Origin: Yinghuangia elevatio
GTDB taxonomy: Bacteria; Actinomycetota; Actinomycetes; Streptomycetales; Streptomycetaceae
Direction of reading: 5' to 3'
DNA length: 64,000 nucleotides
Assembly: GCF_040649515.1 (NCBI RefSeq)
Contig: NZ_JBEZFP010000023.1
Span: 1 to 64,000, forward strand
The translations under genes and the position numbers were made by a program. The notes below the pieces were generated by a model. The model was given only the letters and a program-made list of their open reading frames with translations, was not told the origin of the DNA and searched no databases. Shown here in pieces: positions 27,269 through 36,023 of the stretch; position 1 is the stretch's first letter, and each line of letters starts with the position of its first letter.

Positions 27269-28311
27269 CGGCCACAGCCATCTCGCCCCCGCCGACGGCC
27301 GAACCGGAGGCGGCCAAGTCGTCGCGCGGCCTGGTCGACAAGGTCTTCCGGGCCCGCGAACTCACCCTGCTGGTCGCCCTGGTCGCGCTCGTCGTCGGCA
27401 CTCAGCTGAGCAACTCGCGCTTCCTGTCCGAGCAAGGCGTCAAGGACCTGTTCCTCAACGCCTCCATCCTGGTGCTGCTCGCGGTCGGCCAGTCGGTCGT
27501 CGTCGTGACCCGCAACATCGACCTGTCGGTCGGCTCGGTCGTCGGCCTGTCCGCCTTCGCGTGCGGCAAGTTCGCGTCCGGATCGACCCACTCGGTCGCG
27601 GCCGTCGCCCTGGTCGGCGTCCTCGTCGGCATCGCCTGCGGTGTGGTCAACGGCCTGCTGGTCAGCCTCGGCCGGGTGCCGTCGCTGGTGGTCACGCTCG
27701 GCACCCTCTACATCATCCAGGGCATCGACTACTACTGGGCGCAGGGCGAGCAGATCAACGCCGAGACCCTGCCCAGGGGCGTGCTGGACCTGGGCACCGG
27801 AAGCGTGCTCGGCATCCCGTACCTGCCGCTGATCGCCGCCGTGGTGCTGCTGCTCACCGGGTGGTACCTGCGCGGCTACCGGACCGGTCGGGAGCTGTAC
27901 GCGATCGGCTCCAACCCCGAGGCCGCCCGACTCGCCGGCGTGCCCTCCGCGCGCCGGGTGTTCACCGCGTACGTCTTCTCCGGCGCGATCGCCGGACTCG
28001 CCGGCGCCCTGTGGCTGTCCCGCTTCGGCACCGTGGTCGCCGACGCCGCGAACGGCTGGGAACTCCAGGTCGTCAGCGCGGTCGTGGTCGGCGGCGTCGC
28101 CATCACCGGCGGCATCGGCACCGTCTGGGGCGCCGCGCTCGGCGCGCTGCTGCTCACCACGATCGGCAGCGCGCTCGTCGTCCTCAAGGTCGACTCCTTC
28201 TGGCAGAAGGCCATCAACGGCGCCCTGCTGCTGGCCGCCATCAGCATCGACCGGATCGTCCAGGTGCGGGTGACCCGTGCACTGCGGAAGAGGAACGCCC
28301 GTCATGGCTGA
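27265..28311 (+). CDS. rhaP: Rhamnose ABC importer permease 1
   Basis: 348 residues, polytopic, CUT2 (BPD_transp_2) type. The family landmark NIDLSVGSVVGLSAF follows the third hydrophobic stretch, and GSNPEAARLAGVPSARRVF is the cytoplasmic loop that meets the ATPase. It forms the membrane channel with the next permease. The ATG overlaps the stop of the ATPase gene as ATGA, indicating coupled translation. Rhamnose specificity is inferred from the operon. Confidence 0.9.
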   Translation: MTATAISPPPTAEPEAAKSSRGLVDKVFRARELTLLVALVALVVGTQLSNSRFLSEQGVKDLFLNASILVLLAVGQSVVVVTRNIDLSVGSVVGLSAFACGKFASGSTHSVAAVALVGVLVGIACGVVNGLLVSLGRVPSLVVTLGTLYIIQGIDYYWAQGEQINAETLPRGVLDLGTGSVLGIPYLPLIAAVVLLLTGWYLRGYRTGRELYAIGSNPEAARLAGVPSARRVFTAYVFSGAIAGLAGALWLSRFGTVVADAANGWELQVVSAVVVGGVAITGGIGTVWGAALGALLLTTIGSALVVLKVDSFWQKAINGALLLAAISIDRIVQVRVTRALRKRNARHG

Positions 28312-29365
28312 CACCCGGACCCAACCCCGCGAGACGAAGCCCGCAGCGGCCGCCGCCGGATCCCCGGGCCTGGCCCGCTTCCTGCGCTGGGACCTCGCGG
28401 TCACCATCATCCTGATCGCCGCGTTCGGCTACGGCAGCGCCGACAACGCCTCCTTCGCCACCACCGGCAACTTGTCCTTCGCACTCAACGACATCGCCGA
28501 GGTCGCGATCATCGCGCTGCCGATGACCCTGCTGGTGGTGTGCGGCGAGGTGGACCTGTCGGTCGCGTCCATGCTCGGCCTGTCCAGCGCGCTGGCCGGG
28601 TCGCTGTGGGACGCGGGCTACACCTTCGAGATGATCGTCCCGCTCGTGCTGCTCGTCGGACTGGCCGGAGGCCTGGTCAACGGCCTGCTGGTGACCAAGG
28701 TCGGACTGCCGTCCCTGGCGGTCACCATCGGCACCATGACGCTCTACCGGGGCCTCGCCTCGGTGGTGCTCGGCACCAAGGCGGTCGCCGAGTTCCCGCA
28801 GGAGTACGCCGACCTGACCCAGCGGACCGTGCTCGGCTTCATCCCGTTCCCCATCGCGCTGTTCGGCATCCTCGCGATCATCACCGCGGTCGTACTGCAC
28901 GCGACCGGTCTCGGCCGCGCGATGTTCGCGATCGGCTCGCAACAGGAGGCCGCGTTCTTCGCCGGCATCCGCGTCAAGCGCATCAAGCTCGCACTGTTCG
29001 CACTGACCGGCGTCGTGGCGTCGTTCGCCGGCATCGTCTTCACCCTGCGCTACGGCAGCGCCCGCGCCGACAACGGCATGGGCTTCGAGATGACCGTCAT
29101 CGCGGCCGTCCTGCTCGGCGGCGTCGACTTCGACGGCGGTCGCGGCACCCTCGGCGGCGTCGTGTCCGGCCTGCTGCTGATCGCCCTGCTGCGCAACCTG
29201 CTGACCCTCAACGACGTGGCCAACGAGGTCCAGTCGATCGTCACCGGCGTGCTGCTGGTGGTGTCCGTCCTGACCCCGCGGGCCGTCCAGGCGATCGGAC
29301 AGCGGCGCCGGCGGTCGGAGCCCGAGTCCGGCGCGCCGCCCGGCGCCGCGTCGGCCGCCGCCTGA
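28304..29365 (+). CDS. rhaQ: Rhamnose ABC importer permease 2
   Basis: 353 residues, polytopic CUT2-type permease. EVDLSVASMLGLSSALAGS is the conserved membrane-entry motif, and AIGSQQEAAFFAGIRVKRIK is the ATPase-contacting loop. It starts at 28304, overlapping the previous permease by 8 bp, with GAAGAGGAA upstream. Alternative in-frame starts upstream would deepen the overlap and are less likely. It pairs with the first permease to carry rhamnose handed over by the binding lipoprotein encoded next. Confidence 0.9.
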   Translation: MADTRTQPRETKPAAAAAGSPGLARFLRWDLAVTIILIAAFGYGSADNASFATTGNLSFALNDIAEVAIIALPMTLLVVCGEVDLSVASMLGLSSALAGSLWDAGYTFEMIVPLVLLVGLAGGLVNGLLVTKVGLPSLAVTIGTMTLYRGLASVVLGTKAVAEFPQEYADLTQRTVLGFIPFPIALFGILAIITAVVLHATGLGRAMFAIGSQQEAAFFAGIRVKRIKLALFALTGVVASFAGIVFTLRYGSARADNGMGFEMTVIAAVLLGGVDFDGGRGTLGGVVSGLLLIALLRNLLTLNDVANEVQSIVTGVLLVVSVLTPRAVQAIGQRRRRSEPESGAPPGAASAAA

Positions 29366-29428
29366 TCCGCCGGTTCGGCATCCCCTGCAAACCGTCCAGT
29401 CCAGCCCCCCACCCCTCGAAGGACGACC

Positions 29429-30529
29429 ATGAACGCGAGACTTCGCACCCACGGCCGGCGCACCACGGCCGCCGTCGCCGCCGCGACCGCCCTCGGACTG
29501 GCCCTCGCCGGATGTTCCGGCACCAGCAAGGACGACAACGACGACAAGGGCTCCGGCGGCAGCGCTGCGGCCGGCGCGAACGCCACCGCCGACCCGAACG
29601 CGGCCCTCAAGACCGGCCTCAAGCTGGCCTTCCTGCCCAAGCAGATCAACAACCCGTACGAGACCATCACCGGCGAGGCCGGCCTCGCCGCCGCCAAGGA
29701 GATAGGCAGCGAGGGCAAGCGCGTCGGCCCCTCGGACGCCAACGCCTCCTCGCAGGTGTCCTACATCAACACCCTGATCCAGCAGAACCAGGACGCGATC
29801 ATGATCGCGGCCAACGACGCCAACGCGGTCTGCGGCCCGCTCAAGCAGGCCATGGCCAAGGGCGTCAAGGTCGTCGCGTACGACTCGGACACCGCCAAGG
29901 ACTGCCGCCAGCTCTTCATCAACCAGGCCAAGTCCGAGGACGTCGGCCGGTCGCTGGTGCAGAACGTCGCCAAGCAGGTCGGCTACAAGGGCAAGATCGC
30001 CATCCTGTCCGCGACGCAGAACGCGACGAACCAGAACACCTGGATCGACTACATGAAGCAGGAGCTGGCCAAGCCCGAGTACAAGGACATGCAGCTGGTC
30101 AAGGTCGCGTACGGCGACGACGACGACCAGAAGTCCTTCCAGGAGACGCAGGGCCTGCTCCAGGCGAACCCCGACCTGAAGGCGATCATCGCGCCGACGA
30201 CGGTCGGGATCTCGGCCGCGGCCCGCTACATCGACGGCTCCCAGTACAAGGGCAAGGTCGTCGTCAACGGTCTCGGCACGCCGAACCAGATGCGCCAGTT
30301 CGTCAAGAACGGCACCGTCGAGCAGTTCTCCCTGTGGGACCCGAAGAAGCTCGGCAAGCTCGCGGTCTACTCGGCCGCCGCGCTGGCGTCCGGGCAGATC
30401 ACCGGAGCCGAGGGCGAGAAGTTCACGGCCGGCGACCTCGGCGAGTACACCATCGGCAAGGACGGCGAGATCATCCTCGGCCCGCCGACGGTGTTCAACA
30501 AGGACAACGTCGACCAGTACGACTTCTGA
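29429..30529 (+). CDS. rhaS: Rhamnose-binding lipoprotein of the ABC importer
   Basis: 366 residues. A lipoprotein signal ends at LALAGC (Cys about residue 29), followed by an Asp/Ser/Gly-rich tether. The mature part is a periplasmic-binding-protein fold of the ribose/rhamnose class: LAFLPKQINNPYETITGEAG, DAIMIAANDANAVCGPLKQA and VVAYDSDTAKDCRQLFINQA. It captures free sugar outside the membrane for the CUT2 permeases. AAGGACGACC precedes the ATG. The KQINNPYF-like motif is typical of rhamnose binding proteins (RhaS), and the next gene is rhamnose mutarotase. Confidence 0.92.
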   Translation: MNARLRTHGRRTTAAVAAATALGLALAGCSGTSKDDNDDKGSGGSAAAGANATADPNAALKTGLKLAFLPKQINNPYETITGEAGLAAAKEIGSEGKRVGPSDANASSQVSYINTLIQQNQDAIMIAANDANAVCGPLKQAMAKGVKVVAYDSDTAKDCRQLFINQAKSEDVGRSLVQNVAKQVGYKGKIAILSATQNATNQNTWIDYMKQELAKPEYKDMQLVKVAYGDDDDQKSFQETQGLLQANPDLKAIIAPTTVGISAAARYIDGSQYKGKVVVNGLGTPNQMRQFVKNGTVEQFSLWDPKKLGKLAVYSAAALASGQITGAEGEKFTAGDLGEYTIGKDGEIILGPPTVFNKDNVDQYDF

Positions 30530-30539
30530 GCCGGCCACC

Positions 30540-30866
30540 GTGGAACGCGTCTGCTTCGTCCTCCGGGTCCGCCCCGGACGCATCGCCGAGTACCGCGAAC
30601 GGCACGCCGCCGTCTGGCCCGAGATGCGCGACGCACTGACCGCCGCCGGGTGGCGCAACTACTCGCTCTTCCTGCGACCCGACGGGCTGCTCGTCGGATA
30701 TCTGGAGACCGACGACTTCGCCGCCGCCCGATCCGCGATGGACGCCACCGAGGTCAACGCCCGCTGGCAGCGCGAGATGGGCGACCTCTTCGAGACCGAG
30801 GCCCTGGACGGCCGACGTCCCGACGAGGCCATGGCCCCGCTCGACGAGGTCTTTCACCTCGCCTGA
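30540..30866 (+). CDS. rhaM: L-rhamnose mutarotase
   Basis: 108 residues, the usual size of the family. EYRERHAAVWPEMRDAL (about residues 17-33) carries the Tyr and His that act in ring opening, and NYSLFLRPDGLLVGYLE is the matching core strand. It interconverts alpha and beta anomers of L-rhamnose and so speeds supply to the isomerase. The GTG start is 11 bp after the binding-protein stop; the upstream site is weak, so translation may depend on the preceding gene. Confidence 0.93.
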   Translation: MERVCFVLRVRPGRIAEYRERHAAVWPEMRDALTAAGWRNYSLFLRPDGLLVGYLETDDFAAARSAMDATEVNARWQREMGDLFETEALDGRRPDEAMAPLDEVFHLA

Positions 30867-30952
30867 GCGGGGTCCGCCCGCCCCGCAGCGCCCCACCCCC
30901 TCAGCACCCGCCAAGTCTCAGCACCGCCTCAGCACCAGGAGTGTCGAACCTC

Positions 30953-32116
30953 ATGACCGAGCAGGACGTCAAGGCCGCTCTGCGGGCCCAGCGCATCGAG
31001 ACGCCGTCTTGGGCGTACGGCAACTCCGGAACGCGCTTCAAGGTGTTCGCGCAACAGGGCGTCCCGCGGGATCCGTTCGAGAAGCTGGCGGACGCGGCGC
31101 AGGTGCACCGGTTCACCGGCGTCGCGCCGTCGGTGTCGCTGCACATCCCGTGGGACAAGGTCGAGGACTACACGCGGCTTGCCGAGCACGCCCGTGCGGC
31201 GGGGGTGTCGGTCGGGGCGATCAACTCCAACGTGTTCCAGGACGACGACTACATGCTGGGGTCGGTCACCCACCCGGACCCGCGGGTCCGGCGCAAGGCG
31301 ACCGACCACCTGCTCGAATGCGTCGACGTCATGGACGCGACCGGGTCGCGGGACCTGAAGCTGTGGTTCTCGGACGGCACGAACTACCCCGGCCAGGACG
31401 ACATCCGGGCCCGTCAGGACCGGCTGGCCGAGGCGCTGGCGGAGGTGTACGCCAGGCTTACCGGGGACCAGCGGATCATCCTGGAGTACAAGCTGTTCGA
31501 GCCGGCGTTCTACACGACCGACGTCCCGGACTGGGGCACGGCGTACGCGCACTGCCTCAAGCTCGGCGAGCGGGCCAAGGTCGTCGTGGACACCGGGCAC
31601 CACGCGCCGGGCACGAACATCGAGTTCATCGTGGCGTTCCTGCTCCGCGAGGGGAAGCTGGGAGCCTTCGACTTCAACTCCCGCTTCTACGCCGACGACG
31701 ACCTGATGGTCGGTGCGGCGGACCCCTTCCAGCTCTTCCGCATCATGCACGAGGTCGTACGCGGCGGCGGCCTCGACGACGCGGCCGAGGTCGCGTTCAT
31801 GTTGGACCAGTGCCACAACATCGAGCCGAAGATCCCCGGCCAGATCCGCTCGGTGATGAACGTCCAGGAGGCCACCGCCAAGGCACTGCTGGTCGACAAG
31901 GACGCCCTAGCCGCCGCCCAGTCGGCCGGGGACGTCCTGGGTGCGAACGCGGTGCTGATGGACGCCTACAACACCGATGTCCGGCCGCTGCTGGCCGAGT
32001 TGCGCACCGAGACGGGCCTGGCACCGGATCCGATGGCCGCGTACGCCGCCTCCGGGTACGCGGAGCGCATTCGCGCCGAGCGCGTCGGCGGCAACCAGGC
32101 CGGCTGGGGCGCCTGA
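30953..32116 (+). CDS. rhaI: L-rhamnose isomerase (RhaI type)
   Basis: 387 residues, of the Pseudomonas/rhizobial RhaI class rather than E. coli RhaA. A TIM barrel is indicated by metal and substrate segments IILEYKLFEPAFYTTDVPDW (Glu), KVVVDTGHHAPGTNIEF (Asp, His) and GAFDFNSRFYADDDLMVGAA (Asp residues). It converts L-rhamnose to L-rhamnulose. The ATG at 30953 has CAGGAG upstream; a GTG four codons earlier sits too close to the binding site. It follows rhaM in the operon. Confidence 0.93.
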   Translation: MTEQDVKAALRAQRIETPSWAYGNSGTRFKVFAQQGVPRDPFEKLADAAQVHRFTGVAPSVSLHIPWDKVEDYTRLAEHARAAGVSVGAINSNVFQDDDYMLGSVTHPDPRVRRKATDHLLECVDVMDATGSRDLKLWFSDGTNYPGQDDIRARQDRLAEALAEVYARLTGDQRIILEYKLFEPAFYTTDVPDWGTAYAHCLKLGERAKVVVDTGHHAPGTNIEFIVAFLLREGKLGAFDFNSRFYADDDLMVGAADPFQLFRIMHEVVRGGGLDDAAEVAFMLDQCHNIEPKIPGQIRSVMNVQEATAKALLVDKDALAAAQSAGDVLGANAVLMDAYNTDVRPLLAELRTETGLAPDPMAAYAASGYAERIRAERVGGNQAGWGA

Positions 32117-32159
32117 GCGGCCGGCGTGGGAACGCCGCGGCACGGGTACCGGTCCCCGT

Positions 32160-32219
32160 CACACCCGATCCCGGCACACCCGATCCCGTCACACCCGATC
32201 CCGTCACAGCCGATCCCGT
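32160..32219. repeat. 15-bp tandem repeat in the rhaI-rhaD gap
   Basis: Four head-to-tail copies of CACACCCGATCCCGT; the last has one substitution. It occupies the 229-bp spacer between rhaI and the aldolase gene. Number of copies may vary between strains. Confidence 0.85.
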
Positions 32220-32345
32220 GAAGGTCCGGCTCCCCACCCAGGTTGCGCCTTCGAACTCCCGCCGGGACTTCGACGACACTCCCCGGCGATTTCGACGAAT
32301 CCCCGAATCCGCCCGCTCCGTCCTCCACACCAAGGGGTACACATC

Positions 32346-34397
32346 ATGAAGCCACCGACCAACCCGGCGGTGGAAGCACTGCTCAACCGCTCCCACGCCC
32401 TGGGCGCCGATCCGCGCAACACGAACTACGCGGGCGGCAACACTTCGGCGAAGGGCACCGACCGCGATCCGGTCACCGGTGCCGACGTCGAGTTGATGTG
32501 GGTCAAGGGCTCGGGCGGCGACCTGGGCACGCTGACCGAGGGCGGGCTCGCGGCGCTGCGCCTGGACCGGCTGCGCGCGATGGTCGACGTGTACCCGGGC
32601 GTCGAGCGCGAGGACGAGATGGTCGCCGCGTTCGACTTCTGCGCGCACGGCAAGGGCGGCGCGGCCCCGTCGATCGACACGGCCATGCACGGCCTGGTCG
32701 ACGCCGCCCACGTGGACCATCTGCACCCGGACTCCGGAATCGCCCTGGCGACGGCCGCCGACGGGGAGAAGCTGACCGCGGAGTGCTTCGGCGACGCGGT
32801 GGTGTGGGTGCCGTGGCGCCGCCCCGGCTTCCAGCTCGGCCTGGACATCGCGGCGATCAAGGCGGCGAACCCGGGCGCCATCGGCTGCGTTCTCGGCGGC
32901 CACGGGATCACCGCATGGGGCGAGACGTCCGAAGAGTGCGAGGCCAACTCGCTGCGGATCATCCGCACCGCGGAGGAGTTCATCGCCGCCCGGTTCGACG
33001 CGGCGGCGCACCCGTTCGGGGACGAGCTGCCCCGGTACGCACCGCTCCCCGCCGGCACCCGACGCACTCGGGCGGCCGAACTCGCGCCGCTGGTACGCGG
33101 GTTGGCCTCCACCGACCGCCCGCAGATCGGCCACTTCACGGACGCCGACGTGGTGCTGGAATTCCTCGGCCGAGCCGAGCACCCCCGGCTCGCCGCGCTC
33201 GGGACGTCCTGCCCCGACCACTTCCTCCGCACCAAGGTCCGCCCGCTGGTGCTCGACACCGCCCCCGAGGCCCCCTTGGCGGAGGTCGAGGCCCGGCTCC
33301 GCGAGCTGCACGCGGCCTACCGCGAGGAGTACGCGGCGTACTACGCCCGGCACGCCACCCCGGACTCCCCGGCGATGCGCGGCGCGGACCCGGCGATCGT
33401 GCTGGTGCCCGGCATCGGGATGTTCTCGTTCGGCAAGGACAAGCAGACCGCCCGCGTGGCCGGCGAGTTCTACGTCAACGCGATCAACGTGATGCGCGGC
33501 GCGGAGACGATCTCGACGTACGCCCCGATCGAGGAATCCGAGAAGTTCCGCATCGAGTACTGGGCTCTGGAGGAGGCCAAGCTCGCCCGACTGCCCGAGC
33601 CGAAACCGCTCGCGACCCGCGTCGCTCTGGTCACCGGTGCCGGATCGGGCATCGGCAAGGCCATCGCGGAGCGACTGGTCGCCGAAGGCGCGTGTGTCGT
33701 GGTCGCCGATCTGAACGTGGAGAACGCCGACGCCGTCGCTGCCTCCCTCGGCGGTCCGGACAAGGCGGTGGCGGTCCCCGTCGACGTCACCGACGAAGAG
33801 CGGATCCGCGACGCGTTCGCCGCGGCCGTACTCGCGTTCGGCGGCGTGGACCTGGTGGTCAACAACGCCGGCATCTCCATCTCCAAGCCGCTGCTGGAGA
33901 CGACCGCCCGCGACTGGGACCTCCAGCACGACATCATGGCCCGCGGCTCCTTCCTGGTCTCGCGCGAGGCCGCGCGCGTGATGCTCGCCCAGAAGCTGGG
34001 CGGCGACATCGTCTACATAGCGTCCAAGAACGCGGTCTTCGCCGGACCGAACAACATCGCCTACAGCGCCACCAAGGCCGACCAGGCCCACCAGGTCCGG
34101 CTGTTGGCCGCGGAGCTGGGCGAGCACGGCATCCGCGTGAACGGCGTCAACCCCGACGGCGTCGTCCGCGGGTCCGGGATCTTCGCCGGCGGCTGGGGCG
34201 CGCAGCGCGCGGCGGTCTACGGCGTCGAAGAGGAAAAGCTCGGCGAGTTCTACGCCCAGCGCACCATCCTCAAGCGCGAAGTCCTGCCCGAGCACGTCGC
34301 CAACGCCGTCTTCGCCCTGACCGGCGGAGACCTGTCGCACACCACGGGGCTGCACATCCCCGTGGACGCCGGGGTCGCCGCCGCCTTCCTGCGCTGA
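32346..34397 (+). CDS. rhaD: Bifunctional rhamnulose-1-phosphate aldolase / alcohol (lactaldehyde) dehydrogenase
   Basis: 683 residues in two parts. Residues 1-400 are a class II aldolase/adducin domain: RNTNYAGGNTSAKGTD, AAHVDHLHPDSGIALAT with zinc-binding His pair, and CVLGGHGITAWGETSEE with a further His. Residues about 420-683 are a short-chain dehydrogenase with VALVTGAGSGIGKAIAERL, VVNNAGISISKPL and the YSATK catalytic motif. The first part splits L-rhamnulose-1-phosphate into DHAP and L-lactaldehyde, and the second part oxidises or reduces lactaldehyde. Fusions of this type (RhaEW) are known in Bacillus and actinomycetes. AAGGGG lies before the ATG. Confidence 0.93.
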   Translation: MKPPTNPAVEALLNRSHALGADPRNTNYAGGNTSAKGTDRDPVTGADVELMWVKGSGGDLGTLTEGGLAALRLDRLRAMVDVYPGVEREDEMVAAFDFCAHGKGGAAPSIDTAMHGLVDAAHVDHLHPDSGIALATAADGEKLTAECFGDAVVWVPWRRPGFQLGLDIAAIKAANPGAIGCVLGGHGITAWGETSEECEANSLRIIRTAEEFIAARFDAAAHPFGDELPRYAPLPAGTRRTRAAELAPLVRGLASTDRPQIGHFTDADVVLEFLGRAEHPRLAALGTSCPDHFLRTKVRPLVLDTAPEAPLAEVEARLRELHAAYREEYAAYYARHATPDSPAMRGADPAIVLVPGIGMFSFGKDKQTARVAGEFYVNAINVMRGAETISTYAPIEESEKFRIEYWALEEAKLARLPEPKPLATRVALVTGAGSGIGKAIAERLVAEGACVVVADLNVENADAVAASLGGPDKAVAVPVDVTDEERIRDAFAAAVLAFGGVDLVVNNAGISISKPLLETTARDWDLQHDIMARGSFLVSREAARVMLAQKLGGDIVYIASKNAVFAGPNNIAYSATKADQAHQVRLLAAELGEHGIRVNGVNPDGVVRGSGIFAGGWGAQRAAVYGVEEEKLGEFYAQRTILKREVLPEHVANAVFALTGGDLSHTTGLHIPVDAGVAAAFLR

Positions 34398-34527
34398 CCC
34401 CCATGAGCGCGGCGGGACGGGCGCGTGCCCTGGCCCCTGGGGGCCCGCCCGCCCCGCCGCCTCCACCGTGTGCCGTACGACCAAGAACCGCGGCGCACAC
34501 ACGACAGTTCGCGAGAGGAAGCACCCG

Positions 34528-35976
34528 ATGACCAGCACCACGGACCCCACCGTCCCTGTCCCCGTCCGCGTCCCGGCCACGGCGCGCCGCCCGAAGGTCG
34601 GTCTGGTGTCCGGGGGCCTGGGCGCATACTGGCCGCAATTCCCGGAACTGCTGCCGCAGTTGCGGCGTTCGGCCGCCCGCGTCGCGGAGCGCATGGGGGC
34701 GTTCGACGCGGAGGTGATCGACGTCGGCTTCATCTCCGACGCGCAGGAGGGCGCGGTCGCGGCCGAGCGGCTGCGGCGTGAGGGCTGCGACCTGATCGTC
34801 GGCTTCCTGACCACCTACATGACGGCGACGATGCTGGTGCCTATTGCGCAGCGGTCCGGGGCGCCCGTGCTGCTGATCAACCTCCAGCCGACCGAGGCTA
34901 TGGACCACGCGACATTCGACACCGGAGCATGGCTGGCGTACTGCGGTGCCTGCCCGCTGCCCGAGATGGCGAACACGTTCCGCCGGGTCGGCGTCGACTT
35001 CCGGTCCGTGTCGGGGTACCTCGAGGACGAGAACGCGTGGCGGCGCATCGGCCGGTGGATCCGTGCGGCCGGAGTTCGCGCCGTGCTGCGCAACGGACGG
35101 CACGGCCTCATGGGCCACCTCTACCCGGGCATGTACGACGTCTCGACGGACCTGACCATGGTCGCGGGGCAGAGCGGCGGACACGTCGAGGTCGTGGAGT
35201 TCGACGATCTGCGGGTTCGCGTGGCAGAGGTGACGGACGATCAGGTGGCCGCGAAACTGGCCGAGACACGCGACGTGTTCGAGGTGGACGAGTCGGTCGT
35301 CGACGACGATCTCGCCTGGGCCGCGAAGGTCTCGGTGGGTCTGGACCGGCTGGTCGCCGACTTCGACCTGGACAGCCTCGCGTACTACCACCGGGGTCTC
35401 GACGGTGAACTCCACGAACGCCTGGGCGCCGGCATGATCCTGGGCGCGTCGCTGCTGACCGCCCGCGGCATCCCCACGTGCGGTGAGTACGAACTGCGTA
35501 CCTCGCTCGCGATGCTCGTCGCCGACCGCCTCGGCGCGGGCGGCTCCTTCACCGAACTCCAGGCCCTGAACTTCCGGGACGGCGTCGTCGAGATGGGCCA
35601 CGACGGTCCGGGCCACCTGGCGATCAGCGAGCGCCGCCCGCTGCTGCGCGGGCTGGGTGTGTACCACGGCAAGCGCGGCTGGGGCGTGTCCGTCGAGTTC
35701 GACGTCAAGCACGGTCCGGTGACGCTGGTGGGGCTGGCGCAGACGGTTGACGGACGGTACGAACTCGTCGCGTCCGAAGGCACCGTCGTCGGCGGACCGC
35801 TCCTGGCCATCGGCAACACCACGTCCCGCGTCGACTTCGGCCGCGACCCCGGCGAGTGGACGGACGCGTGGAGCGCCACCGGGATCCACCACCACTGGGC
35901 ACTCGCCACCGGACACCTGGTCGAAGACCTGCGAGCGGTCTCCGACCTCACCGGGCTGGCCCTGGTCACCGTCTAG
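34528..35976 (+). CDS. L-fucose/L-arabinose isomerase family protein
   Basis: 482 residues. PKVGLVSGGLGAYWPQFPEL opens the Rossmann-like N-terminal domain of the AraA/FucI superfamily. LIVGFLTTYMTATMLVPIAQ, GACPLPEMANTFRRVGVDF and GIPTCGEYELRTSLAMLVAD are further landmarks, the latter containing a Glu usually involved in metal binding. Family members isomerise aldoses and ketoses. A true rhamnose isomerase is already encoded upstream, so this enzyme may serve a second 6-deoxy sugar or pentose released from the same glycans. AGAGGAAG precedes the ATG. Exact substrate unknown. Confidence 0.82.
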   Translation: MTSTTDPTVPVPVRVPATARRPKVGLVSGGLGAYWPQFPELLPQLRRSAARVAERMGAFDAEVIDVGFISDAQEGAVAAERLRREGCDLIVGFLTTYMTATMLVPIAQRSGAPVLLINLQPTEAMDHATFDTGAWLAYCGACPLPEMANTFRRVGVDFRSVSGYLEDENAWRRIGRWIRAAGVRAVLRNGRHGLMGHLYPGMYDVSTDLTMVAGQSGGHVEVVEFDDLRVRVAEVTDDQVAAKLAETRDVFEVDESVVDDDLAWAAKVSVGLDRLVADFDLDSLAYYHRGLDGELHERLGAGMILGASLLTARGIPTCGEYELRTSLAMLVADRLGAGGSFTELQALNFRDGVVEMGHDGPGHLAISERRPLLRGLGVYHGKRGWGVSVEFDVKHGPVTLVGLAQTVDGRYELVASEGTVVGGPLLAIGNTTSRVDFGRDPGEWTDAWSATGIHHHWALATGHLVEDLRAVSDLTGLALVTV

Positions 35977-36023
35977 GACGCCACACCCCTCGCCCTGGTA
36001 CCCCGGCACCGCAGGAGAATTTC

